Source: Anaerobacillus sp.
GTDB lineage: Bacteria > Bacillota > Bacilli > Bacillales_H > Anaerobacillaceae
Direction: 5' to 3'
DNA length: 9,086 nucleotides
Assembly: GCA_007120055.1 (NCBI GenBank)
Contig: SKOL01000437.1
Location: 1-9,086 of the forward strand
A program made the translations under genes and the position numbers. The notes beneath the pieces are model-generated. The model did not search any database and was not told the origin of the DNA. It saw only the letters and a list, made by a program, of their open reading frames with translations. Positions 1-6,916 of the stretch are shown one piece after another (position 1 is the first letter of the stretch; the number at the start of each line of letters is the position of its first letter).

Positions 1-63
1 CGTATAATCGCAGGGATATGGCCTGCAAGTTTCTACCGAATTACCGTAAATGATTCGACTACG
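1..63 (+). promoter_or_regulatory. Guanine-class purine riboswitch aptamer (xpt leader)
   Basis: The three-helix purine aptamer can be traced directly. P1 is CGTA (1-4) with TACG (60-63); its outer part lies upstream of the window. P2 is GCAGG (10-14) with CCTGC (22-26), closing loop GATATGG. P3 is CGAATT (37-42) with GATTCG (52-57), closing loop ACCGTAAAT. Both loops match the kissing loops of the B. subtilis xpt aptamer. The discriminating pyrimidine in J3/1 is C59 (in GACTACG), which in this family pairs with guanine or hypoxanthine; adenine sensors have U. Ligand binding should stabilise P1 and favour the downstream terminator, switching off xpt and probably the permease behind it. The promoter is outside the window. 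Confidence 0.95.
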
Positions 64-71
64 AGTGGATG

Positions 72-120
72 ATAACTATTTCTACCCTTCTGATTCGGGT
101 ATATAGTTATTGATTTTTTT
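72..120 (+). terminator. First intrinsic terminator of the riboswitch expression platform
   Basis: ATAACTAT (72-79) plus TACCC (83-87) pair with GGGTA (97-101) plus ATAGTTAT (103-110), and a run of seven T follows at 114-120. It starts only eight bases after P1 ends. The competing fold is probably CCGAATT (36-42, the 5' strand of P3) with GATTCGG (92-98), which would break both the aptamer and this terminator. That antiterminator is inferred from complementarity. Confidence 0.7.
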
Positions 121-136
121 CCGATTCGCTACGTTT

Positions 137-815
<679 letters not shown>

Positions 816-830
816 TTTTGAAGTTCAGTT

Positions 831-949
831 GAGTGAATTACATTATTACCAAAAACAAGCCACATCACGCAATATATAGTTTACGAATGGTTTTGACGCA
901 ACTATATATTGATCTTCGTGGCGAAAATAATGAATTATGAAATTCATTA
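831..949 (+). repeat. Palindromic miniature element, copy 1
   Basis: This hairpin element sits between xpt and the permease. Arms GCCACATCACGC-AATATATAGT (860-880) and ACTATATATT-GATC-GTGGC (901-922) form a long imperfect stem. Outside them are related, inverted ends: GTGAATTACATTATTAC on the left, and TAATGAATTATGAAATTCATT on the right. Core 858-924 matches the reverse complement of copy 2 (7751-7817) at about 63 of 67 positions. A third, diverged copy lies at 5573-5694. There is no coding capacity, so it resembles a MITE or a large REP-type sequence. In RNA it would be a strong hairpin in the xpt-permease intergenic space, but no T-run follows it. Confidence 0.8.
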
Positions 950-980
950 ACTAAAATTTTAATCAAAAAGGAGATTAATC

Positions 981-2498
981 ATGTCAACCAATCAAATCAA
1001 CTACCCATGGTATAAAAAAGAAGATACAGATGCTTTCTTTGCACTTTTCCAAAATAACCTTGCTAACTTTGTCATTATTGCTGTAACGATGTTAGGTATG
1101 GGCTTTCCTGCAAGTATTGTCTTTGGAAAGGTTATTCCTGGGGCTGCGGTAGCCGTTATCGTCGGAAATTTATATTACGCTTATTCAGCTAATCGCTTAG
1201 CTCAAAAAGAAGGTCGGACAAACGTAACGGCACTATCATACGGAATTAGTACACCTGTTATGTTCATCTTTTTATTCGGTGTTTTGTTGCCTGCGAACAC
1301 TTTAACTGGAGACCCTGAACTTGCATGGAAAATTGCCTTAGCAGCTTGCTTAATTAGTGGTTTAATCGAAATGGCTATTAGTATTACAGGAAACTGGTTA
1401 AGAAATAACATTCCACGTGCAGCAATGCTCGGTGCTTTAGCGGGGGTCGCTTTAACTTTTATCGCTGGAGAAATGTTGTTTAGAACGTTTGAAATGCCCG
1501 TTGTCGGATTAGTTGTTTTAGCGATCATCTTAGTTGGTATCATCGGGAAGGTTGCCTTACCATTTAACATTCCCGCTTCTTTGTTCGCTATTGTCATCGG
1601 AACTGTTTTAGCATTCACTTTAGGCTATGCCGAAACTTCTAGCATCACGGAAGGTTTAGCAAACTTTGGCTTTTATCCTTTATTACCAACACTCGCTGCT
1701 TTTGAAGGGTTAGGGTTACTATTTGGAACAATGATTGCGTTACTAGCAGTTATTTTACCTATCACTATTTACAACGCAGTCGAAACAATGAACAACGTTG
1801 AGGCGATGGCAGCTGAAGGGGATAGCTATGATGTTAGAGAGTGCCAAGCTGTTGATGGTGCTGGAACTGTGATCGGTACGTTATTTGGTGGAATGTTCCC
1901 AACAACTGTATATATCGCCTCTGTAGGTTCTAAATGGATGGGAGCGGGACGTGGTTATAGTATTCTAAACGCACTTGTTTTCGGTTTAGCAGCTACATTT
2001 GGTGTAATTGCTGCCCTTTCAGCTATAATACCTATTTCAGTAGTAGCGCCAATTTTAGTGTTTGTAGGTTTATCGATGGTATCTACTGCTTTTCAAACAA
2101 ATGAAACAAAGTATTATCCCGCTGTTGTTTTAGCGATGTTACCTTACTTAGCTAATTTCCTTATGACCCGCTTTAACAATACTGCTGGAGAAGCCGTTGC
2201 ACAGTTTTCAAGTGCGATTGTTCCATTAGGACAAGGAGCGATGTTTTCTGGTATTATCCTAGGTGCAATTACAGTTTATATTATAGACCAAAACTTTAAA
2301 AAGGCGGCTATATTTTCTTTCATTGGTGCCGTCCTATCTTATATCGGCTTAATGCACGCACCACAACTAACATTAGGGGCAGCTTATGACTATGTGCTTG
2401 CATATATCCTTATCGGTGTATTTTTCAGTTCGTACGCCATTAAAAATGCAACAAAAAAAGACGTTTCTGATATTAATACTAAAAAGAAAGTTGCTTAA
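981..2498 (+). CDS. NCS2-superfamily (AzgA-like) permease, probably purine base uptake
   Basis: A 505-residue integral membrane protein with about 12 hydrophobic segments, for example at 26-49, 51-70, 92-106, 116-137, 148-166, 172-190, 199-215, 244-264 and 327-352. Signature stretches are NVTALSYGISTP (81-92), which fits the broken-helix segment near transmembrane segment 3 of NCS2 carriers, and the polar-to-glycine block from NAVETMNN (265) to GAGTVIGTLFGGMFPTTVY (293-311), the equivalent of the substrate region of AzgA-type carriers. The family imports purines, uracil or related bases, usually with protons. The gene sits in the pbuX slot behind xpt and its guanine riboswitch, so xanthine or another purine is the likely substrate. 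However, it is not recognisably the ~438-residue PbuX type, and substrate is inferred from position only. AAGGAG (969-973) precedes the ATG at good spacing. The C-terminus is a short lysine-rich cytoplasmic tail. Confidence 0.8.
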   Translation: MSTNQINYPWYKKEDTDAFFALFQNNLANFVIIAVTMLGMGFPASIVFGKVIPGAAVAVIVGNLYYAYSANRLAQKEGRTNVTALSYGISTPVMFIFLFGVLLPANTLTGDPELAWKIALAACLISGLIEMAISITGNWLRNNIPRAAMLGALAGVALTFIAGEMLFRTFEMPVVGLVVLAIILVGIIGKVALPFNIPASLFAIVIGTVLAFTLGYAETSSITEGLANFGFYPLLPTLAAFEGLGLLFGTMIALLAVILPITIYNAVETMNNVEAMAAEGDSYDVRECQAVDGAGTVIGTLFGGMFPTTVYIASVGSKWMGAGRGYSILNALVFGLAATFGVIAALSAIIPISVVAPILVFVGLSMVSTAFQTNETKYYPAVVLAMLPYLANFLMTRFNNTAGEAVAQFSSAIVPLGQGAMFSGIILGAITVYIIDQNFKKAAIFSFIGAVLSYIGLMHAPQLTLGAAYDYVLAYILIGVFFSSYAIKNATKKDVSDINTKKKVA

Positions 2499-2591
2499 TA
2501 AAAGTTTGTTTGTTAGTTTGTTGGTTAGTTGGAAAGATTAGTTCTGGGCTTTTACATTCTAAACGGTGAAACTACAACTTCATAATAGTTT

Positions 2592-2682
2592 TGTAAAAAA
2601 AGAACGAGTAATTTCCTGAACGAGCCTCTAAAATTCACTAGAAGTTTAAAGCGAAGAGAGGGAAATTGCACGTTCTTTTACA
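2592..2682 (+). repeat. Structured tandem element, copy 1
   Basis: An outer helix pairs AGAACGAGTAATTTC (2601-2615) with GAAATTGCACGTTCT (2662-2676): 14 of 15 positions pair, one of them G-T. The 56-base core (2611-2666) is identical to copy 2 at about 44 of 56 positions. Shared blocks include ATTTC, TGAACGAGC, AGAAG, GCGAAG and GGAAAT. Here CCTCT (2625-2629) can also pair with AGAGG (2657-2661). The outer arms differ in sequence from copy 2 but still pair, so pairing rather than sequence is kept. Whether it acts as RNA or is a dispersed DNA repeat is not decided by this window. Confidence 0.75.
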
Positions 2683-2721
2683 TATTAGATGGTGACGATG
2701 CTTCGTCATGAACGTTTTTTA

Positions 2722-2808
2722 TGAAAAAAGGTGGATGATTTCATGAACGAGCGTCTGAGATTCGCGAGAAGATCACGGCGAAGTGAAGGAAATCATCCGC
2801 CTTTTTCA
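2722..2808 (+). repeat. Structured tandem element, copy 2
   Basis: An outer helix pairs AAAGGTGGATGATTTC (2727-2742) with GAAATCATCCGCCTTT (2789-2804), with every position paired including one G-T. The core (2738-2793) has the same length and conserved blocks as copy 1. Internally TTC-GCGA-GAA (2761-2770) forms a small stem with a GNRA-type loop, and TCAC (2773-2776) can pair with GTGA (2783-2786). The stem ends in a T-run (2802-2806), so it could also terminate rightward transcripts. Same orientation as copy 1, about 120 bases upstream of moaD. Confidence 0.75.
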
Positions 2809-2881
2809 CCTTTGATGATGATGGTAATATACCAGCATGAACACCTTGTATCGAAAACAAAATTTTTTTCTAGTAAACATA

Positions 2882-2910
2882 TTGTCAAATTTACATTTAT
2901 TTATAATAAT
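2882..2910 (+). promoter_or_regulatory. Possible sigma-A promoter for moaD
   Basis: TTGTCA (2882-2887) and AATAAT (2905-2910) each match the consensus at five of six positions with a 17-base spacer; a perfect TATAAT also lies at 2902-2907, with a shorter spacing. Transcription would start only a few bases before the ribosome binding site. If this promoter is the one used, the tandem structured elements upstream are not in the moaD leader. AT-richness makes chance matches common. Confidence 0.35.
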
Positions 2911-2930
2911 GATAAAAAGGAGTGATACAG

Positions 2931-3206
2931 TTGCTAATTAAAGTATTTGCTAATTTCCGAGAAATTTGTGGCGGGAAGACCGTCACTTTATCAATTGAAG
3001 GTGAACAGCCGATTCAATTAGTTTTAGACGAACTTATTAAGGATTTCCCATTAATGAGAGAAGAACTATTTATCGAAGAAAGCAAGCTTAAGCCACTCGT
3101 GCACGTATTTATCAACGGGAAGAATATTATCCATTTAGATGGTTTAAGTACAAATGTAAAACAAACCGATGAAGTTGCTTTGTTCCCTCCTGTAGCAGGT
3201 GGCTAA
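2931..3206 (+). CDS. moaD: MoaD/ThiS-family sulfur carrier (molybdopterin synthase small subunit type)
   Basis: A 91-residue beta-grasp protein ending in FPPVAGG. The C-terminal GG is adenylated by a MoeB-type enzyme and converted to a thiocarboxylate, which donates sulfur to the dithiolene of molybdopterin or tungstopterin. The N-terminus (MLIKVFANFREICG) and the segment VHVFINGKNI (57-66) fit the family. I prefer the TTG at 2931: AAAAGGAG (2914-2921) lies nine bases upstream of it, whereas the earlier in-frame GTG at 2922 directly abuts that site. The stop overlaps the next ATG by one base (TAATG), indicating translational coupling. No large subunit (moaE) is nearby. With AOR and a moeB-type gene in the same locus, a role in the AOR cofactor is the likely job; which metal is used is inference. 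Confidence 0.88.
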   Translation: MLIKVFANFREICGGKTVTLSIEGEQPIQLVLDELIKDFPLMREELFIEESKLKPLVHVFINGKNIIHLDGLSTNVKQTDEVALFPPVAGG

Positions 3207-3475
3207 TGATAAAAAAGCAGTTAGAAATTAGGGGAATATCTCGAGTAGAACTTAGTAAGTACTTACTTCAAATCGGTGCTTCAAAAGAAGACTCTACAAG
3301 TACTTCCTCATATAAAGGGAACGGCTGGTCATGTAAATTGTCTAGTGAAGAAAGCTTTCGTATGTTTCAATCAAATATCCCTAAAGTATTCGTTACTTTT
3401 GAAGCCATTGACTCCACAACTTTAGAAGGGGTTATTACAAAGTTTCGTAAAAAAACATTTCGTGCAGGTGGTTAA
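3206..3475 (+). CDS. Small MoaD-linked protein with C-terminal Gly-Gly
   Basis: An 89-residue soluble protein whose ATG overlaps the moaD stop by one base, so it is almost certainly co-translated with moaD. It has no membrane segment and only one cysteine (C43). Notable parts are GNGWSCKL (38-45), IPKVFVTFEA (58-67) and the tail FRKKTFRAGG (80-89). From memory it resembles the C-terminal domain found in MoaD-related proteins such as that of Thermus, here as a separate polypeptide, but I could not run a profile search. The terminal Gly-Gly is the signature of activated ubiquitin-like sulfur carriers, but the body does not read as an obvious MoaD. It could be a second carrier, a partner of MoaD, or a cofactor-delivery protein. 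The weak AGGTGG just upstream supports coupling more than independent initiation. Confidence 0.7.
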   Translation: MIKKQLEIRGISRVELSKYLLQIGASKEDSTSTSSYKGNGWSCKLSSEESFRMFQSNIPKVFVTFEAIDSTTLEGVITKFRKKTFRAGG

Positions 3476-3500
3476 CATCACCAGTTTTTAAACTGATCAA

Positions 3501-3627
3501 AAAGAGGTTGGGACAAAACAAAGTGTCAGACACCGCTAGACACCGAATATAGACATATGATAAATCTTTACGTCTATATTTAGTAGGATCCGCGTGGTGT
3601 CAGACACTTTTGTCCCACCCTCTTTTC
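3501..3627. repeat. GGGACAAAA palindrome, long form (bidirectional terminator)
   Basis: AAAGAGGTTGGGACAAAA at the left and TTTTGTCCCACCCTCTTT at the right are inverted repeats, each followed inward by GTGTCAGACAC (3523-3533 and 3597-3607). The centre holds a smaller imperfect palindrome (AATATAGAC at 3546-3554 and GTCTATATT at 3572-3580). Lying between the converging moaD-linked gene and AOR, and ending in T-runs on both strands, it should terminate both transcripts. A shortened version is at 7702-7749. Confidence 0.85.
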
Positions 3628-3631
3628 TTAT

Positions 3632-5455
3632 TTATGCTTCAATACTTTCTTCAATTTCAAGCTCTTTTAGTTTTTCTTTCGTAACTAAACCGTTCTCCCA
3701 GCCTCTTACTTCATAGTATTCTTTTAACATTTCAGCTAGGTGGCTAATCTCACCCTTAGAGTTGCCAGTTGCCGGCTCTTTTAAGAAGCGCTCTGGTAAT
3801 GTATCATCTTTCCCATCAAAACCAGCTTGATTATTAAAGTAGCGCTCAATGTTGTATACTCTTTCACCGATCTTCATAATATCATCACCAGTAAGCTCAA
3901 TACCTACGACTGCTGAATATTGTTCTGCATATAAATCAGCGTTTTCAGAGAATGAAGAGAATTTACAAAGATCAAGAGAGTCAGAGAATGCATGTAAGTC
4001 TTGGAATATTTTTAAAAGTTCGCCTTTTCCTTCAACTTTGTTGCGATCTACTGCTTCTGGAATTCCTGCGATTTCAGCTGCGATCGTATAACCTCTTAAA
4101 TGACAAGCACCACGGTTACTCGTTGCATAAGCTAAACCTATTCCTTGGACACCACGAGGGTCATATGCAGGGATAGATTGATTTTTACAAACCATTGCTA
4201 AATCACGGTTACCGAATTTTTCCGCTGCATTTCCAGGGCCTTCAGCTAAAATGTCACCGATGCCATCACGATCTGCTATCTGCTCGGTTAAAGCGATCAT
4301 TTTATCAACATCGCCCCAGTCAATTTTCTCATCAATTAAGCCTTTTTCAGAAGCTTCCATAGCCATAGATAAGGTGTTGCCTAATTCAATAGTATCAATT
4401 CCATAATCGTTACATTGATTAATTAGATAAGCAATCGCTTCTTTATTTGAAGTCCCACAGTTTGCTCCGAGCGCCCAAGCTGACTCATATTCATAGCTCT
4501 CTGTTCTAGTTTTATATTTACCATCTTTCACTTCTACTTCCTTTTTACATGCTACAGGACAAGCATGACATGTTGGTTCAGCTACCAAAAGTTCATCACG
4601 AATAGCTTCTCCACTAATTTCATCTGCTTTGTCAAAATAAGATTCTTGTGAGTTTTTATACGGTAGAGCTCCTACTTCATTCATAATGTTCATCAATACA
4701 TTTGTCCCATATACTGATAAACCACCTTTATTTGGAGCCGTTAAAGCGCCTTCATTTATTGCTGTCAAACCATTTTTTATAGCTGTTGGATACTTTTCTG
4801 GTAATGCAGGTTCTGGCATATTACCTTTTTGCGTCGCTTTAATAACGATCGCTTTCAAGTTTTTAGAACCGGCTACAGCTCCTGTTCCACCTCGCCCAGC
4901 CGAGCGATCATCTTCATTCATCCATCCAGCATAGCGAACTAGTTTTTCTCCACCTTGACCAATAGACATTACACTTGTATCTTTATCTCCGTAAAGTTGT
5001 TGTAATGCGTTAATTGTTTCGCGGGTAGTTTTCCCCCATAGGTTCGAAGCATCCTTTAACTCGGCTTTTCCATCTTCAACATACAAATACACAGGGTTCT
5101 CACTTTTTCCAGTAAAAATTAGATTGTCAAAGCCAGCCCATTTTAACCTTGCTGCAGTCCAGCCACCCATATGTGAATCCGTGACGGTTCCAGTTAATGG
5201 AGAACGTGTTACTGTACAAAGTCGGCCACTCATATGAATCCTTGTTCCTGTTAAAGGTCCCGTCAAAACAGCTAACATATTTTCTTGGGATAACGGGTCA
5301 GCGTCATATACTTTATGATCAACCATATACTTCACACCTAACCCACGTGCACCAACGTATTTTTTCACATCCGCTTCATTTAACTTGCGATACTCAATGG
5401 TACCTTCTGTTAAGTTAACCCAAGCTTCGTGATTACGATAACCTCCTAAATTCAT
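3632..5455 (-). CDS. Aldehyde ferredoxin oxidoreductase (AOR family, probably tungsten-dependent)
   Basis: This 607-residue cytosolic enzyme oxidises aldehydes to carboxylic acids with ferredoxin as electron acceptor, using a metal bound by two pyranopterins and one 4Fe-4S cluster. The length is typical. The cluster ligands fit CxxCxxxC at C296, C299 and C303 (CHACPVAC) plus C497 in DSLDLCKFS. Pterin-binding stretches are visible near GARGLGVKY (35-43), HMSGRLCTVTRSP (74-86), GRGGTGAVAGSKNLKAIV (187-204) and RGACHLRGYT (448-457). On the minus strand GGGAGG stands seven bases before the ATG. The adjacent moaD and moeB-type genes point to dedicated cofactor assembly. No ferredoxin gene is in the window, and the aldehyde specificity cannot be read. 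Tungsten rather than molybdenum is the family expectation, not something seen here. Confidence 0.93.
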   Translation of the reverse strand: MNLGGYRNHEAWVNLTEGTIEYRKLNEADVKKYVGARGLGVKYMVDHKVYDADPLSQENMLAVLTGPLTGTRIHMSGRLCTVTRSPLTGTVTDSHMGGWTAARLKWAGFDNLIFTGKSENPVYLYVEDGKAELKDASNLWGKTTRETINALQQLYGDKDTSVMSIGQGGEKLVRYAGWMNEDDRSAGRGGTGAVAGSKNLKAIVIKATQKGNMPEPALPEKYPTAIKNGLTAINEGALTAPNKGGLSVYGTNVLMNIMNEVGALPYKNSQESYFDKADEISGEAIRDELLVAEPTCHACPVACKKEVEVKDGKYKTRTESYEYESAWALGANCGTSNKEAIAYLINQCNDYGIDTIELGNTLSMAMEASEKGLIDEKIDWGDVDKMIALTEQIADRDGIGDILAEGPGNAAEKFGNRDLAMVCKNQSIPAYDPRGVQGIGLAYATSNRGACHLRGYTIAAEIAGIPEAVDRNKVEGKGELLKIFQDLHAFSDSLDLCKFSSFSENADLYAEQYSAVVGIELTGDDIMKIGERVYNIERYFNNQAGFDGKDDTLPERFLKEPATGNSKGEISHLAEMLKEYYEVRGWENGLVTKEKLKELEIEESIEA

Positions 5456-5525
5456 TAAATAACCTCCCCAAACTTTTTATTTTGTGAAACATTTAACTAA
5501 TTCGCTAAAACCTGCCTTTTTCCTC

Positions 5526-5552
5526 TTTATCTTACAAATTTTTTAAGATAAA
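5526..5552. promoter_or_regulatory. Perfect 9-bp inverted repeat in the AOR / moeB divergent region
   Basis: TTTATCTTA (5526-5534) and TAAGATAAA (5544-5552) are exact inverted repeats with a nine-base spacer, about 70 bases upstream of the AOR start. The position suits an operator for a dimeric regulator of AOR or of both divergent genes. A TATAAT for rightward transcription lies at 5569-5574, without a good -35. No known regulator is recognised, and in AT-rich DNA the repeat may be fortuitous. Confidence 0.4.
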
Positions 5553-5572
5553 CTTATCACAAATCTATTATA

Positions 5573-5694
5573 ATGAATTTCATTATTCATTATTATCGCC
5601 ATTAAGTAACTAAATGTAGTCGCTCTAAGTCGTTCGCATCTACATATAGATTGATATGGCTCAATTTAGGTGATTATGAAATTCACTCATTAAT
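5573..5694 (-). repeat. Palindromic miniature element, copy 3 (diverged)
   Basis: Ends AATGAATTTCATTATTC (5573-5589) and, read inverted, AATGAGTGAATTTCATAATC are the same termini as copy 1. Inner arms again begin with GCC-A and end with TGGC: CGCCATTAAGTAACTAAATG at 5597-5616 opposes CATATAGATTGATATGGC at 5643-5660. The interior has diverged from copies 1 and 2 but keeps a hairpin layout. It occupies most of the space between the AOR/moeB divergent region and the moeB ribosome binding site, so it would lie in the moeB leader if the promoter is upstream. Confidence 0.65.
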
Positions 5695-5736
5695 ATGATG
5701 TTTTAACTACAAATAGACCTCAAGGAGGTTTTGACA

Positions 5737-6765
5737 ATGGACAAAGTTAACAATAAATACTCACGTCAACTTTTATTTTGGCCTGAAGGAGAAAGTAGTC
5801 AAAAAAAACTAAGTGAAAAAATTGTAACGATTATTGGGGTCGGGGCGTTAGGAACTGCTCTTGCCAATCATCTTGTTCGGGCAGGCGTTGGTGAAGTTAG
5901 ATTAGTAGATCGTGATTTTGTAGAAGAAAGCAATTTACAACGTCAAATGCTTTTTGATGAAAAAGATGCGGCAAATCACTTACCAAAAGTAATCGCAGCC
6001 GAAAATAAATTATCCATCATCAACTCTTCAGTTAAAATAAAACCATATATTGAAGATTTAAATGCTAGCAATATTGAAGATATTGTGGAAGGGTCTCATT
6101 TAATTTTAGATGGAACTGACAATATGAGTACGCGATTTCTTATCAATGACGTTAGTATTAAATTAGAGATACCTTGGATTTACGGAGGAGTTGTTCATTC
6201 AAGAGGAATGACGACAACGATTATCCCAAATATAACCCCTTGTTTTAGATGCTTATTCCCTGACGTAGAAACTGGGCATGCCGAAACTTGTGATTCAGTT
6301 GGTGTATTAAGCACTGTCGTACATGTGATCGCTTCTTATCAAGTAACAGAAGCATTGAAACTTTTAATTGAAGACCGAACTTTTATTAGAGAAGAAATGA
6401 TCCAATTAGATGTGTGGAAAAATGACTTTGAATTATTTCCCTTCCAACTATCGTTGAATGAAGACTGCCCATGCTGCCAAAAGAAGGATTTTAAGTTTTT
6501 ATCGGATGTACATACACAATTAGTTTCTTCGTTATGTGGCAGAAATGCCATTCAAATCGCACCAATGGCATCAAAAGAAATTATTTTTAATGACTTTTAT
6601 AAAAAGTGGGCCAAATTAGGAGAAGTAAAACAAACACCATATTTGTTAAAGTTAACCTACGAAGGCTATCGACTTTCTTTATTTAAAAACGCCCGACTAC
6701 TAGTTCAAGGAACATCTGACCAGAGAATTGCCAAACGGCTATATTCTACACTCGTTGGAGAATAA
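5737..6765 (+). CDS. moeB: MoeB/ThiF/HesA-family adenylyltransferase
   Basis: An E1-like enzyme that adenylates the C-terminal glycine of a MoaD- or ThiS-type carrier before sulfur transfer. It has 342 residues from ATG 5737. I chose this ATG over the in-frame TTG at 5731 because AAGGAGG (5722-5728) is eight bases from ATG but only two from TTG. The nucleotide loop is GVGALG (34-39) followed by DRD (58-60); NLQRQ (66-70) supplies the arginine contact and DGTDN (125-129) the family motif. Zinc ligands are C169/C172 and C244/C247. C185 in ETCDSVGV is the candidate catalytic cysteine. The C-terminal ~90 residues contain CGRNAIQI (267-274), as in Bacillus MoeB/ThiF; no rhodanese domain is present. 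MoeB rather than ThiF is preferred because of moaD and AOR nearby. Confidence 0.88.
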   Translation: MDKVNNKYSRQLLFWPEGESSQKKLSEKIVTIIGVGALGTALANHLVRAGVGEVRLVDRDFVEESNLQRQMLFDEKDAANHLPKVIAAENKLSIINSSVKIKPYIEDLNASNIEDIVEGSHLILDGTDNMSTRFLINDVSIKLEIPWIYGGVVHSRGMTTTIIPNITPCFRCLFPDVETGHAETCDSVGVLSTVVHVIASYQVTEALKLLIEDRTFIREEMIQLDVWKNDFELFPFQLSLNEDCPCCQKKDFKFLSDVHTQLVSSLCGRNAIQIAPMASKEIIFNDFYKKWAKLGEVKQTPYLLKLTYEGYRLSLFKNARLLVQGTSDQRIAKRLYSTLVGE

Positions 6766-6842
6766 GTCGGAGCTTATGTAAAAACAATTTTTCGTTCACC
6801 TTGTTCCATTTCGTTTTAAAATTTCATAAGTTATAAAGAAAC

Positions 6843-6871
6843 TTGACTAACTATTGGATTAGTTAATGATT
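6843..6871 (+). promoter_or_regulatory. Possible promoter with inverted repeat upstream of the methyltransferase
   Basis: TTGACT (6843-6848) is a good -35 (five of six). The matching -10 is weak (ATGATT at 6866-6871, 17-base spacer). The -35 is embedded in an inverted repeat, TTGACTAA (6843-6850) and TTAGTTAA (6859-6866), seven of eight pairs, which would let a bound repressor block RNA polymerase. Confidence 0.4.
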
Positions 6872-6916
6872 AATTTAAACTTCTGACTTCTAAAATGATG
6901 GAAAGGTGACTGATAC

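Larger units (their letters stand above)
2499..2930. other. Gene-free stretch between the permease and moaD
   Basis: These 432 bases hold no credible gene. A low-complexity GTTTGTTTGTTAGTTTGTTG run (2505-2524) continues in TTAGTTGG to about 2532. Two tandem structured repeats follow (2592-2682 and 2722-2808), with a small perfect hairpin between them: TGACGA (2693-2698) with TCGTCA (2703-2708), then TTTTTT at 2715-2720. From about 2850 it is AT-rich and carries a possible moaD promoter. No classical terminator directly follows the permease; the structured repeats, which end in T-rich 3' flanks, may serve. Confidence 0.6.

Noticed and set aside
831..949. Rho-independent terminator between xpt and the permease
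   Set aside because: The hairpin is long, but no T-run follows either arm and the same sequence occurs elsewhere as a dispersed element; read-through to the permease is more likely.
1202..1618. A 138-codon open frame on the minus strand within the permease
   Set aside because: It is antisense to a strongly supported membrane protein gene; the translated sequence is a mirror of hydrophobic codons with no domain or ribosome binding site.
2592..2808. Moco or tungsten-cofactor riboswitch as the identity of the tandem elements
   Set aside because: The gene context is tempting, but I cannot match the core (TGAACGAGC, GCGAAG, GGAAAT) to the Moco-motif consensus as I remember it, so no class name is given.
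2731..2925. A 64-codon open frame starting GTG and running through structured element copy 2
   Set aside because: It has no ribosome binding site, its first half is simply the palindromic repeat read as codons (arginine-rich), and its end is AT-rich non-coding DNA that overlaps the moaD start region.
3501..3627. CRISPR-like repeat because of the two GTGTCAGACAC copies
   Set aside because: There are only two copies, inside a single palindrome, with no repeat-spacer periodicity and no cas genes.
3849..5418. Several 70-80 codon plus-strand open frames inside the AOR gene
   Set aside because: AOR on the minus strand is certain from its cluster and pterin motifs; the plus-strand frames have no start signals or family features.
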